Assembly: GCA_963758205.1 (NCBI GenBank)
Contig: CAVWUM010000006.1
Coordinates: forward strand, 186,001 to 250,000
Length of the DNA: 64,000 bases
Source: Owenweeksia sp963758205
GTDB taxonomy: Bacteria; Bacteroidota; Bacteroidia; Flavobacteriales; Schleiferiaceae
Direction: 5' to 3'
A program made the position numbers and the translations under genes. The notes under the pieces were generated by a model that saw only the letters and a program-made list of their open reading frames with translations, did not search any database and was not told where the DNA came from. Each line of letters opens with the position of its first letter. The first letter of the stretch is position 1. This document shows, one piece after another, positions 53,260-62,429 of this stretch.

Positions 53260-56079
53260 ATGCCCAGTAATCCCTTAGAAAATCTAGATCCACGTAAGTT
53301 TATTATCATTAAAGGTGCCAAGGTACACAACTTAAAAAATGTGGACGTTGCCATCCCCCATCGTAAGCTAACTGTAATCACGGGTTTAAGTGGTTCGGGT
53401 AAGTCTTCACTTGCCTTTGATACTCTTTATGCTGAAGGCCAAAGGCGCTATGTAGAAAGTCTTTCATCATATGCCCGCCAGTTTTTAGGTAGGCTTGATA
53501 AACCCGAAGTTGAATATATCAAGGGTATTTCTCCGGCTGTTGCCATTGAGCAAAAGGTAATTTCCCGCAATCCAAGGTCAACCGTTGGAACCTCCACTGA
53601 AATATATGATTACCTGAAGGTACTTTACGCCCGGATTGGCAAAACCATCTCACCCGCCACAGGTAAAGAAGTAAAACGCCATGAGGTGAGAGATGTGGTG
53701 GATTATGTGGCTGCCCTGCCGGAGGAAAACCGCATTATGGTTAAATGCCCGCTAATACTGCATGACCGTAAGCTGGAAGAGCAACTGGCCATACTTGAGC
53801 AGCAGGGATACTCCCGTATTGCCATTAATGATAAAGTAGAGCGCATAGAGGAGGTTGACACCAAAAAGGCAAATCCTAAAAGGGATAAACTGGAGATTGT
53901 AATTGATCGCCTTACGGCCGATTTGAGCAGCGAAGAAAACCGCAACAGGCTGGCTGATTCCGTGCAAACGGCCTTTTTTGAAGGACGCGGGTACTGTATT
54001 ATTCAGGATGCCTCGGATGATACCAGCCAGCAATTCTCCAATAAATTTGAAGAAAACGGAGTAGAGTTCGAGGAACCCTCCATCCACCTTTTCAGCTTTA
54101 ACAACCCTTTTGGTGCCTGCCCTAAATGTGAAGGCTTTGGCAATGTAATAGGTATAGCTGAAGACCTGGTAATACCAGACTCCAGCCTGTCTCTTTACCA
54201 GGAGATGGTAGCCCCTTGGAAAGGTGAAAAAATGCGCGAGTGGAAAGATGATTTTGTTCGAGGAGCTGCTAAGTACAATTTTCCTATCCACAAGCCTTAT
54301 TTCGATTTAACAGAAGAGCAAAAGGAATTGCTCTGGAATGGAGCAAGAGGGCTTAAAGGCATCAATGATTTCTTTAAATACATTGAATCCAAAAGCTATA
54401 AAATACAGTATAGGGTAATGCTATCGCGCTACCGTGGTAAAACACGCTGCCCTGAATGTAAAGGGGCGCGCCTGCGTAAAGAGGCTTCTTTTGTAAAGAT
54501 TAATGGTAAAGCCATTACAGAACTGGTAGTAATGCCTATTGATCGTTTGGCTGAATTTTTTCAGGATTTAACTTTTAACGAGTATGAGCAAAATGTTGCC
54601 AGGCGCATTTTAACGGAGGTTAATAACCGCATTAGTTACCTCCAGGAAGTTGGACTTGGCTACCTTACGCTCAACCGTGTTTCCAATTCCCTTTCGGGAG
54701 GAGAATCTCAGCGTATAAACCTTGCCACTTCATTGGGAAGCGCCTTAGTAGGCTCTACCTATATTTTGGATGAACCCAGCATAGGCCTTCACCCACGGGA
54801 TACCGATAGACTTATTAATGTTGTAAAACGGCTGAGGGATATCGGCAACACTGTGGTGGTGGTAGAACATGATGAGGAAATGATGGTAGCCGCTGATCAG
54901 ATTATTGACATTGGGCCCGGGGCAGGTAGCCATGGCGGTAATGTGATTTTTAGCGGACCCTATTCTGATATCAAAAATGAAACAGATAGCCATACAGCAC
55001 GCTACCTAAATGGTACAGAGGAGATTGAAATCCCAACAGAGCGCAAAATACCACGAAAGTTTATTGAACTAAATGGTGCCCGCGAAAACAATCTTAAAAA
55101 TATAGACGTAAAAATTCCGCTTCATTGCCTCACGGTGGTAACGGGGGTAAGTGGTTCGGGTAAGAGTTCCTTAATAAGTAAAGTGCTTTACCCTGCCCTC
55201 AAAAAACGATTGGGAGGCTATGGCGATAAAACCGGCAAGCACACTTCACTGGGTGGCGATTGGCAAAAAATTGCTGATGTTGAGTTTGTAGATCAAAATC
55301 CAATTGGTAAGTCAAGCAGAAGTAATCCCGTTACTTACATAAAGGCTTACGATGACATCCGTAACCTGTATGCTGCGCAGCCTTTGGCTAAAGCAAGAAA
55401 TTACAAAGCCGGACATTTTTCATTTAACATTGATGGTGGCCGTTGCGACAAATGCCAGGGCGAAGGCGAAATTACCATTGAGATGCAGTTTATGGCTGAT
55501 GTACACTTAAAGTGTGATGAGTGTGACGGCAAGCGCTTTATGAAAGAAATACTGGATGTAAAATTTCAGGACAAAACCATTTACGATATACTGGAGCTCA
55601 CCATAGATGATGCGATTGCATTTTTTAAAGAAAATGAGCAGGATAAAATAGCAGATAAACTTCAGCCACTTGAGGATGTAGGTTTGAGCTATGTAACTTT
55701 GGGCCAGAGCAGCAGTACCCTTTCGGGTGGAGAGGCACAACGTATAAAACTGGCCACCTTTTTAGGTAAGGGCGGGCGATCTGAGCATCAACTCTTTATT
55801 TTTGATGAACCCACTACCGGTCTGCATTTTCATGATATTAAAAAATTACTTCAATCCTTTTATGCCCTTATTAAAAACGGCCATAGTATTTTAGTTATTG
55901 AACATCACCCGGATGTTATTAAATGTGCGGATTGGGTAATAGATCTTGGCCCTGAAGGAGGTGAGGATGGTGGACACCTCGTATTTGAAGGTACACCCGA
56001 AGATCTTGCTAAAAATGATAAATCCTACACGGCAAAGTATGTAGCTGAGAAGTTGAAACTAAGCAGTCAAAAAGCTTAA
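53260..56079 (+). CDS. uvrA: Excinuclease ABC subunit UvrA
   Basis: 939 residues, normal for UvrA. Two ABC domains are present. The first Walker A is GLSGSGKSS near the N terminus and the second GVSGSGKSS in the middle. Signature sequences are NSLSGGESQRINLA and STLSGGEAQRIKLA, and Walker B segments are YILDEPS and FIFDEPTTGL. The zinc modules are CPKCEGFGN with CPECKGAR, and CDKCQGEGE with CDECDGKRF. UvrA recognises DNA lesions with UvrB in nucleotide-excision repair. Divergent from the sigma factor gene across 194 bases. Confidence 0.97.
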   Translation: MPSNPLENLDPRKFIIIKGAKVHNLKNVDVAIPHRKLTVITGLSGSGKSSLAFDTLYAEGQRRYVESLSSYARQFLGRLDKPEVEYIKGISPAVAIEQKVISRNPRSTVGTSTEIYDYLKVLYARIGKTISPATGKEVKRHEVRDVVDYVAALPEENRIMVKCPLILHDRKLEEQLAILEQQGYSRIAINDKVERIEEVDTKKANPKRDKLEIVIDRLTADLSSEENRNRLADSVQTAFFEGRGYCIIQDASDDTSQQFSNKFEENGVEFEEPSIHLFSFNNPFGACPKCEGFGNVIGIAEDLVIPDSSLSLYQEMVAPWKGEKMREWKDDFVRGAAKYNFPIHKPYFDLTEEQKELLWNGARGLKGINDFFKYIESKSYKIQYRVMLSRYRGKTRCPECKGARLRKEASFVKINGKAITELVVMPIDRLAEFFQDLTFNEYEQNVARRILTEVNNRISYLQEVGLGYLTLNRVSNSLSGGESQRINLATSLGSALVGSTYILDEPSIGLHPRDTDRLINVVKRLRDIGNTVVVVEHDEEMMVAADQIIDIGPGAGSHGGNVIFSGPYSDIKNETDSHTARYLNGTEEIEIPTERKIPRKFIELNGARENNLKNIDVKIPLHCLTVVTGVSGSGKSSLISKVLYPALKKRLGGYGDKTGKHTSLGGDWQKIADVEFVDQNPIGKSSRSNPVTYIKAYDDIRNLYAAQPLAKARNYKAGHFSFNIDGGRCDKCQGEGEITIEMQFMADVHLKCDECDGKRFMKEILDVKFQDKTIYDILELTIDDAIAFFKENEQDKIADKLQPLEDVGLSYVTLGQSSSTLSGGEAQRIKLATFLGKGGRSEHQLFIFDEPTTGLHFHDIKKLLQSFYALIKNGHSILVIEHHPDVIKCADWVIDLGPEGGEDGGHLVFEGTPEDLAKNDKSYTAKYVAEKLKLSSQKA

Positions 56080-56303
56080 TCATTCTTATCAAATAAAGCA
56101 GAAAGTATAGTTCTTAAACCTCTGATGGCAAGGTAAGCTGCGGTACACATTAACAAAATGCTGAGAGCAAACCAAATGTAATTTCCTTCTCTTGAGTAAG
56201 GGATTCCCATGGAAGTCATTAGCATTGGGCCCATAAAAATAAAAGGAAAACCTATTGCCAGAAAGCGCACTCCGCGCATCAATTTGTCTTTATCTGTTGC
56301 CAT
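56076..56303 (-). CDS. Small DUF6095-like membrane protein
   Basis: 75 residues from the Met at 56303 (MATDKDKLMRGVRFLAIGFP); an earlier in-frame Met at 56339 adds 12 residues that do not fit. Two membrane helices (LAIGFPFIFMGPMLMTSMGIP and YIWFALSILLMCTAAYLAI) are linked by a short polar loop. The architecture and the FPFIFMGPMLMT motif fit the DUF6095 family of small Bacteroidota membrane proteins, function unknown. It converges on uvrA with a four-base overlap of stops. Confidence 0.75.
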   Translation of the reverse strand: MATDKDKLMRGVRFLAIGFPFIFMGPMLMTSMGIPYSREGNYIWFALSILLMCTAAYLAIRGLRTILSALFDKND

Positions 56304-56626
56304 AGGGCGAAGGTAGAAAAATGGCTTGGCCATTAACAAAAAAAGTTCCCCACTATAGGTAGCGAGGAACCTTCAAAAGTTTACGGACAAGATCATAAGG
56401 GGTCAAATAATTCAAAACTTATGCTCTATCTGATCTGAGGTAGTAGTCCGCAAACTCCATCACACAAAATCAATGGTTGACAAGAGGGTTTTTAGTTGAT
56501 TCAAATCTCTAAATTAGAAACAGCCTGAATTTTAAGCAATGTTGCTATCATATATACTCAGGTTGCGTATAGCTATTTTATCAATAACGTTAGTTTAAGC
56601 TGTACCCACCTATATTTGCCGGCATC
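56304..56626. other. Intergenic stretch upstream of the GT-C gene
   Basis: 323 bases without a supported frame. A GTTCC...GGAAC pair near 56345-56371 could form a hairpin, and the -7 box for the next gene is at 56611-56618. Nothing else is recognised. Confidence 0.5.
56611..56618 (+). promoter_or_regulatory. Candidate -7 box for the GT-C membrane gene
   Basis: TATATTTG matches TAnnTTTG and ends 8 bases before the ATG at 56627, giving at most a very short leader. Confidence 0.45.
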
Positions 56627-58600
56627 ATGAATCTCCGCCATATTTCATATTCCGCACTGGCTGTGCTGTTAATAGCTCTGAGTATCCTGTTTTACGGAGA
56701 TACAATTGAGCTTTTTCCTGCCTTTATACATGGCTGGACCCAATCAGACAGATACGCCCTTGCCCTGGCTTTTCTGGATAATGGCATGAATCTCTTTAAG
56801 CCTCAAACCTTTAACCTGATGACGGTTGATGGAATTACAGGAGTGGATTTGCCATGGCATGAATATATCATAGCCTGGATTATGAAAATAACCGGCATCA
56901 CAGCGACATGGTTATTTCGTAGCTACACCATCCTGTTTTCATTCATAGGCTACCTGTATTTATACAAACTGGCAAGGCTCTTTAATAACTCCTCCATAAA
57001 ATCACTGGTACTTGTCGTATTTACTTTTACCCTGCCGGTGATGACCTACTACCAGGCCGGGTTTGTGCCCTCTGCCCCTGCGCTTTCCACAGCCTTTATC
57101 GGCTTATTTTTTTATTTCAGATATCAAAAAAGTGACAACACCAAAGATTTTATTTCAGGTCTGTTCTTTATTCTGGCGGCAGCCTTACTACGTTCACCTT
57201 TTAATATTCTCTTATTTGCCACTTTGCTTCAGCAGGCCCTAAAAGCCTTTCAGCAAAAAAGAATGTATAAGCAAGAAGCCTTTGCCTACTTTGCGGCATA
57301 TAGTGCCATATTCGGCTGGCACTTTTACAAGGCTTTCCTCAATAGTAAATACGGCAGCATGTTCCTTACGGAGATAATGCCGGCCGAAAGTTTAACACAA
57401 TTCGGGCAAATTGTGGCAGAGGTAAAATCCCGCTGGGGATTGGAGTACTTTACGATCGGCCATTACCTTATTCTAATTGTAGCTATTGTATCCACATTTA
57501 TTTATCTGGCAAAGAAAAAAGAATGTGACAAGCTAAAAACTGTACTGAGCCAGCAGGTTATTCTGTTGTTGTTAGGTGGTATCAGCTTTTTCATTCTGAT
57601 GGCTCAACAGTTTCCCGCGCATGACTATTATATAATTGATAGCCTTTATCCCGGCTTCATTATGCTGGTTTTGCTGGGGATAACTTTATTACCACAAAAT
57701 AAAAGTTGGCTTAAAGGAGTTGGCACTTTTGCGCTCATCGGTTTTGCGGTGTTGGCCTGCGCCAAAAGTATAAGCGTACAGCAGGAGCGGTACGCGTATA
57801 ACTTTTGGGATAGAGGTACTATTACCTGGCAAAACTTTAAAGGATCAGAGAATCTTCTTGATTCACTGGACATATCCGAAGAGGCTAAAATTCTTGTGTT
57901 GGATGCCTACTCTACCAATGCCCCATTAATATTAATGAACAGACGAGGCTACACTGTACAAAATACCACTCGTGAAAATCTACAGGAAGGATTGGACTAC
58001 CCCTTTGATTATGTGGTGGTGCAGGATATTTTTCTACCCTCTGATGTGCTATTTAATTACCCTGAACTATCCAAACACTTAAAGCGAATTGGGGGCAATG
58101 GAAAAATCAGCGTGTATGAATACACCGAAGTACCTAATAAATATGACCTTCAGGATAATTTGGGAATTCATGCCAGCGCTGAAAAATTCCCTTTGGCATT
58201 TGATGAAGATACTGTCATACTCTGGGAATATGATATCGAAACGGTTTATAATCTGGAATTGGATGAAACTACAGGCACTCTAAATTCCGGCAATTTGTTC
58301 GGGCCGCTATTCGTTTTGAATAAGAATCCGAAAAAGGATAAGCTATTGTTTTCCGCCCAATTCAAACATCAAACAGAAGAAGTGCGCTTTGAAGTAGTTG
58401 CTACAGTTATGCAGGGAAGTGAGCAGCTTTATTACTCCAGTTTTCCTGTACATCTTAAAAAACCTGGCGAATGGAAAACCTATAATTGCCTCTTTGATTT
58501 GCCCGAAAACCTGCCTGAGGACATACAATTGAAGTGCAACATTTACAACCCCAATGGTGCTAAAGTTGAAATGACTGATCTGGAAGTAATCCTTTACTAA
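56627..58600 (+). CDS. GT-C type membrane glycosyltransferase-like protein
   Basis: 657 residues with about eleven helices in the first 440 and a soluble extracytoplasmic domain at the end (about 440-657). The first loop carries FIHGWTQSDRYALALAFLDNG with Asp near 41, and WHEYIIAWIMKI follows, as in the GT39/GT-C superfamily; the usual double acidic motif is less clear. It may transfer or flip a lipid-linked sugar. It ends TAATG, overlapping the archaemetzincin gene by one base, so the two are translated together. Confidence 0.72.
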   Translation: MNLRHISYSALAVLLIALSILFYGDTIELFPAFIHGWTQSDRYALALAFLDNGMNLFKPQTFNLMTVDGITGVDLPWHEYIIAWIMKITGITATWLFRSYTILFSFIGYLYLYKLARLFNNSSIKSLVLVVFTFTLPVMTYYQAGFVPSAPALSTAFIGLFFYFRYQKSDNTKDFISGLFFILAAALLRSPFNILLFATLLQQALKAFQQKRMYKQEAFAYFAAYSAIFGWHFYKAFLNSKYGSMFLTEIMPAESLTQFGQIVAEVKSRWGLEYFTIGHYLILIVAIVSTFIYLAKKKECDKLKTVLSQQVILLLLGGISFFILMAQQFPAHDYYIIDSLYPGFIMLVLLGITLLPQNKSWLKGVGTFALIGFAVLACAKSISVQQERYAYNFWDRGTITWQNFKGSENLLDSLDISEEAKILVLDAYSTNAPLILMNRRGYTVQNTTRENLQEGLDYPFDYVVVQDIFLPSDVLFNYPELSKHLKRIGGNGKISVYEYTEVPNKYDLQDNLGIHASAEKFPLAFDEDTVILWEYDIETVYNLELDETTGTLNSGNLFGPLFVLNKNPKKDKLLFSAQFKHQTEEVRFEVVATVMQGSEQLYYSSFPVHLKKPGEWKTYNCLFDLPENLPEDIQLKCNIYNPNGAKVEMTDLEVILY

Positions 58601-59232
58601 TGCTAAATAACTTGAAAAAATACGGTTTGCCTTGTCTTATTTTAATGATGGTGGCCTGTACCAGTAAGCCCATTGTAATCGGCATACAACCCATTGGTGA
58701 AGTTAGCAGATTGTATTGCGATTCAGTTAAGTTGGCCATGCAGCAAGTGTACAACGTTGAAATTGTATTGCTCCCGGAAATCAGAGTTCCGGAACACACT
58801 TTTGTAAATGTTAAATCTCCCAGGTACAGGGCTAATAAGCTGATTGAGCATCTCAGGGAAATCCAACCAGGCCATGTTACCTATACTATCGGCCTTATTG
58901 CAAAAGATATTTCCACCACCAAAAAGGACAAAAACGGTAAGGTAAAAGAACCAAAAGCGAAATATGAAGACTGGGGCATATTTGGCCTGGGATATAGGCC
59001 TGGTGCCAGTTGTATAGTCTCCACTTACCGTATTAATTCTCAAAATAAAAAGTTGTTGTATCCCAGGCTGAAGAAAATTGCGGTGCATGAAATAGGGCAT
59101 AACCTGGGCCTACCCCATTGCTCGGATAAACATTGTGTAATGCAGGATGCGGCTGAAACCATTGCAACTATCGATAATGTGGAAATGAGGCTGTGTGATA
59201 AGTGCAGACGCAGCATTGAAAAAACCCGATAA
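58600..59232 (+). CDS. Archaemetzincin-type zinc metalloprotease, predicted lipoprotein
   Basis: 210 residues. The N terminus (CLILMMVAC, Cys 20) is a lipobox, which is unusual for archaemetzincins, as those I know are cytoplasmic. The active site is intact: HEIGHNLGLPHC (His163, Glu164, His167, His173, Cys174), a second Cys at 179 in HCVMQDA, and Cys199/Cys202 in CDKCR, the cysteine set that binds a second zinc in the family. The stretch PRYRANKLIEHLREIQPGHVTYTIGL is the usual middle region. It is coupled to the GT-C gene upstream by TAATG. Substrate unknown. Confidence 0.9.
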   Translation: MLNNLKKYGLPCLILMMVACTSKPIVIGIQPIGEVSRLYCDSVKLAMQQVYNVEIVLLPEIRVPEHTFVNVKSPRYRANKLIEHLREIQPGHVTYTIGLIAKDISTTKKDKNGKVKEPKAKYEDWGIFGLGYRPGASCIVSTYRINSQNKKLLYPRLKKIAVHEIGHNLGLPHCSDKHCVMQDAAETIATIDNVEMRLCDKCRRSIEKTR

Positions 59233-59235
59233 AAA

Positions 59236-59266
59236 AAGGCCGCTCAACGTTTTGAACGGCCTTCTT
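59236..59266 (+). terminator. Terminator after the archaemetzincin gene
   Basis: AAGGCCG (59236-59242) pairs with CGGCCTT (59257-59263), extended by TCAA/TTGA with one mismatch and loop CGTT, and followed by CTTC. It ends the GT-C-archaemetzincin operon. Confidence 0.75.
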
Positions 59267-59431
59267 CACACACAACGAGGAAATTCTGAATGTTATCAGT
59301 AGTTTTCCTGAACTACACAGCCATCCTAACAATGACTGATTTCTAATAACCTAACTGGTGTCAAATGTCCAGGTATAAATTATCTCATTGGTGTACTTAT
59401 GATGTGTTGAGTATAACTCTTGTTACAATTA

Positions 59432-60634
59432 CTAATCAAAGTCAGGATACAACAAATACTTTGACCTTTTTTGCTTAAACGCAGCCAGTTCCGGTTGCCA
59501 GCTTTCCTTTATTTGCTCCACCGTTTGGCCTGACATTATGGATTTACGCAGTTTATCAGTTCCGGCCAGCTTATCAAAAAAGTTGTTAAAAAACTTGTCC
59601 TTATCAGGCGCCAGCATGTATGATTCAGTAAGCCAGTGCAGGTATATTTCCCCAAGGCCGGTAACATAATATTCAGCGAAGTCCGTAAGGTCAAAACCCC
59701 GGCATTGCTCACCATCATACTTTGGATTTTTAGCACCATCGTTAGTTGCGGGCGTAAAGCTTACATTTCCCTCAGTAAAATAAGGTGCACCTATTTGCTG
59801 AAAAGGCTTATCCGTACCACGACCAACACTCACCGTGGTGCCCTCAAAAAAACAAAGCGAAGGATATAAGGCAATTGCCAGTTTATTGGGCAGGTTGGGT
59901 GATGGCTTTACCGGCAGCTCATAGCTGGTATTATGATCCCAGTCCTGGCACTTTACCACCTCAAGGTTACACTTCACGCCATCCTTCAACCAGCCTTCGC
60001 CATTAACCATTCGGGCATATTCGCCAATGGTAAGTCCATGTACCACCGGCACAGGGTTCATTCCAACAAAGGATTCAAAACCTTTTTCAAGCATGGGTCC
60101 GTCTACATAATAACCGTTGGGGTTGGGTCTGTCCAGTACAATGAGTCGTTTACCATTTTCGGCACAAGCCTCCATCACATAATTCAGTGTGGAGATATAG
60201 GTATAAAAACGCGCACCTACATCCTGAAGATCAAATACAACTACATCAAGATCGGCCAGTTGCTCTGGCGAGGGCTTTTTATTATTTCCATAAAGTGATA
60301 CAATCGGCAAACCGGTTTTAGCATCCTTACCATCCTTAATGTGTTCTCCCGCGGAAGCGGTACCCCTGAAGCCATGCTCTGGCGCCATAACTTTTTTAAG
60401 ATCCACTTTGCTTTCCACTAAAAAATCAACAAGGTGCTTACCCCTGGTAATGCTGGTTTGATTAGCCACTACAGCCACCCGCTTACCATGGAGTAGCGGC
60501 AGGTAGGCTCCTGCCCTGTCGGCTCCCACTTCAATGCTATCTGATGATTTTAGCTGGCCAAAAACAAGGGCCGGAAAAAGAAAAGCTGCCAAGACCAATT
60601 GTCTATATTTGGCAGCCGCAGTAAATACCTTCAT
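59432..60634 (-). CDS. namZ: Exo-beta-N-acetylmuramidase NamZ-like (DUF1343) protein
   Basis: 400 residues from the Met at 60634, which begins the signal peptide MKVFTAAAKYRQLVLAAFL; the frame continues to 60808 but overlaps the divergent permease gene. The mature part shows the NamZ family blocks: GKRVAVVANQTSI, PEHGFRGTASAGEHI, LPIVSLYGNNKKPSPEQLADLDVVVFDLQDVGARFYTYI (near 110-150, with Glu and Asp of the active-site region), LDRPNPNGYYVDGP, and LAIALYPSLCFFEGT. NamZ releases N-acetylmuramic acid from the non-reducing ends of peptidoglycan fragments. It is exported. Confidence 0.9.
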   Translation of the reverse strand: MKVFTAAAKYRQLVLAAFLFPALVFGQLKSSDSIEVGADRAGAYLPLLHGKRVAVVANQTSITRGKHLVDFLVESKVDLKKVMAPEHGFRGTASAGEHIKDGKDAKTGLPIVSLYGNNKKPSPEQLADLDVVVFDLQDVGARFYTYISTLNYVMEACAENGKRLIVLDRPNPNGYYVDGPMLEKGFESFVGMNPVPVVHGLTIGEYARMVNGEGWLKDGVKCNLEVVKCQDWDHNTSYELPVKPSPNLPNKLAIALYPSLCFFEGTTVSVGRGTDKPFQQIGAPYFTEGNVSFTPATNDGAKNPKYDGEQCRGFDLTDFAEYYVTGLGEIYLHWLTESYMLAPDKDKFFNNFFDKLAGTDKLRKSIMSGQTVEQIKESWQPELAAFKQKRSKYLLYPDFD

Positions 60635-60638
60635 ATTC

Positions 60639-61868
60639 TTGAATTTCGAATTTTTTATAGCCAACCGCATCACCAAAAGCAAAACGGCTGCCAAAAGAAT
60701 AACCCGTCCGGTAATCCGTATTTCCATTTGGGCCATCGCCATCGGTATCATCATTATGATAATTGCCATGGCCACCGGCAACGGACTGCGTAAGGAGATT
60801 CGGAACAAAGTAATCGGATTCAGCGGAGATATTCAAATTCTAAACTACCAGCCCAACGCTACTTATGAACAGGTACCTGCTTCATTAAGCGATTCAGTCA
60901 AAAATCTTATCTCAGATCGTGAAGAAGTCAGCTTCATTCAGGCCGTTGGCCAAAAGGCCGGTATCCTTAAAACAGAGGAGCTTTTTGAAGGTGCCATCCT
61001 CAAAGGCGTTGACTCACACTACAACTGGAGTAACATGAGCCAATACCTATTGGAGGGCTCATTGATCTCTATTAACGACACAGCTTATAACGACTCAGTA
61101 GTGGTGAGCAAAACCCTGGCCGACCGGCTTGAGGTAAAACTACATGACAGGGTGAGCATGTATTTTGTGAGGGAATCGCCCAAACCCCCATTACTGCGAA
61201 GGTTTTACATCAGCGGTATTTACCGTACGGATTTTGAAGAAATTGACAACAACTACATTATTGGCGATCTGAAGCATATACAGCGCCTCAATGGCTGGGA
61301 TTCGTCTCAGGTAGTTGGCTTCGAAATATTTTTAAAAGATGAAAACCTTTTGGAGAAAGCAGCTGATATAAGGTTGCTACTACCCTATGAGCTTGATGCC
61401 ATCACCGCAAGGCAACTGAATGAGCAACTGTTTCAATGGCTGGATTTATTTGATTTTAATATCATCACTATAATTATAATAATGATCGTGGTGGCTACCA
61501 TCAACATGTCTATCGCGCTATTGATACTGATTTTAGAGCGTACCCAAATGGTTGGGATTTTAAAAGCATTAGGCAGTAACAATGGGAGTGTTCGTAAAAT
61601 ATTCCTCATTAATGCCGGCTACCTGATTTTGCGCGGCTTGTTTTGGGGTAACCTTATCGGGATTGGGCTATGCCTGCTGCAACAGCAATATGGGCTTATA
61701 AAACTGGATTCATCCATCTATTACGTAAGCGAAGTTTCTATTGATTTAAATACCGGACTGATACTCGCCCTCAATGCAGGAACGCTGGTTATTTGCCTCA
61801 TCTGCATGATACTCCCCTCCTTATTGATAACCCGTATTTCGCCTGTAAAAGCCATCAGGTTTGATTAG
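60639..61868 (+). CDS. LolC/E-type (FtsX-like) ABC transporter permease
   Basis: 409 residues from the TTG at 60639 (MNFEFFIANRI). The frame is open to 60534, but upstream lies the start of the divergent namZ and the family begins at this residue. One membrane helix (RISIWAIAIGIIIMIIAMATGN, about 30-50) is followed by a periplasmic MacB-like domain and three helices of the FtsX domain (about 275-400: FNIITIIIIMIVVATINMSIA, LGSNNGSVRKIF and the end ISPVKAIRFD). It resembles the LolC/E subunits that release lipoproteins from the inner membrane. No ATPase gene is nearby. Confidence 0.87.
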   Translation: MNFEFFIANRITKSKTAAKRITRPVIRISIWAIAIGIIIMIIAMATGNGLRKEIRNKVIGFSGDIQILNYQPNATYEQVPASLSDSVKNLISDREEVSFIQAVGQKAGILKTEELFEGAILKGVDSHYNWSNMSQYLLEGSLISINDTAYNDSVVVSKTLADRLEVKLHDRVSMYFVRESPKPPLLRRFYISGIYRTDFEEIDNNYIIGDLKHIQRLNGWDSSQVVGFEIFLKDENLLEKAADIRLLLPYELDAITARQLNEQLFQWLDLFDFNIITIIIIMIVVATINMSIALLILILERTQMVGILKALGSNNGSVRKIFLINAGYLILRGLFWGNLIGIGLCLLQQQYGLIKLDSSIYYVSEVSIDLNTGLILALNAGTLVICLICMILPSLLITRISPVKAIRFD

Positions 61869-61880
61869 TTTTGCGCGCTG

Positions 61881-62414
61881 ATGGAGATATTAGATTTTAG
61901 ACTTCAGATGTTAGATCGCTTCAGGCAGAGTTTAGCCCTTACTATAAGGAAATCGAAATTTCTTTTGACACCTCTTTTGCTTTCTTTCTCAACCCCAATA
62001 GTGATTTCATCTTGCTCCAAACAAAATGAAGTTTACTTGATTCTGGAAGACTCTACAGATTTAAAAAAAGAAAGTGCCGTTTTAATCAATGGCTATAAAA
62101 CAGGAGATGTTCACAATTTAAAATTACTGAATAACCATAAGACACTGGTAACAATAAGATTGACTGAGGATATTGATATTCCTGAAGACTCGGAGTTCAT
62201 AGTGGTTAAAAGCAATTTGCTTGGTGACGCAGATATTAACATAAACATTGGAAATTCGAAAACTTACATTTCTACAAAAGACACTTTGCTAGGAAGAAAT
62301 GAACAGAAGCCTTCAGAAATTGAAACCGCAATAATCAAGGTTGCAAAAAATCTAGCAAACATTACTGACAGCCTTAAAATCATTAGAGATTCAAATTATA
62401 CACAACAACATTAA
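61881..62414 (+). CDS. Lipoprotein with a single MCE (MlaD-like) domain
   Basis: 177 residues. After a Lys/Arg-rich lead and a hydrophobic signal, the sequence reads VISSC (Cys 45), a lipobox. The MCE domain follows (about 50-140): YLILEDSTDLKKESAVLINGYKTGDVHN, TIRLTEDIDIPEDSEFIVVKSNLLGDADI and the GxTYISTKDTLLGR-like end, matching the MlaD pattern of GxxxGxxVxxxGVxxGxV and LLG. A short helical C terminus follows. MCE proteins carry lipids between membranes. An alternative start at 61908 is possible. It begins 12 bases after the permease gene and precedes cbs by 15. Confidence 0.78.
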   Translation: MEILDFRLQMLDRFRQSLALTIRKSKFLLTPLLLSFSTPIVISSCSKQNEVYLILEDSTDLKKESAVLINGYKTGDVHNLKLLNNHKTLVTIRLTEDIDIPEDSEFIVVKSNLLGDADININIGNSKTYISTKDTLLGRNEQKPSEIETAIIKVAKNLANITDSLKIIRDSNYTQQH

Positions 62415-62429
62415 ATATACCATATAAAA

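Noticed and set aside
53752..54291. 179-codon minus-strand frame as a gene
   Set aside because: It is an antisense shadow of uvrA with no independent motif.
60634..60808. N-terminal extension of NamZ back to 60808
   Set aside because: A clear signal peptide begins at 60634, and the extension lies antisense to the permease membrane helix.
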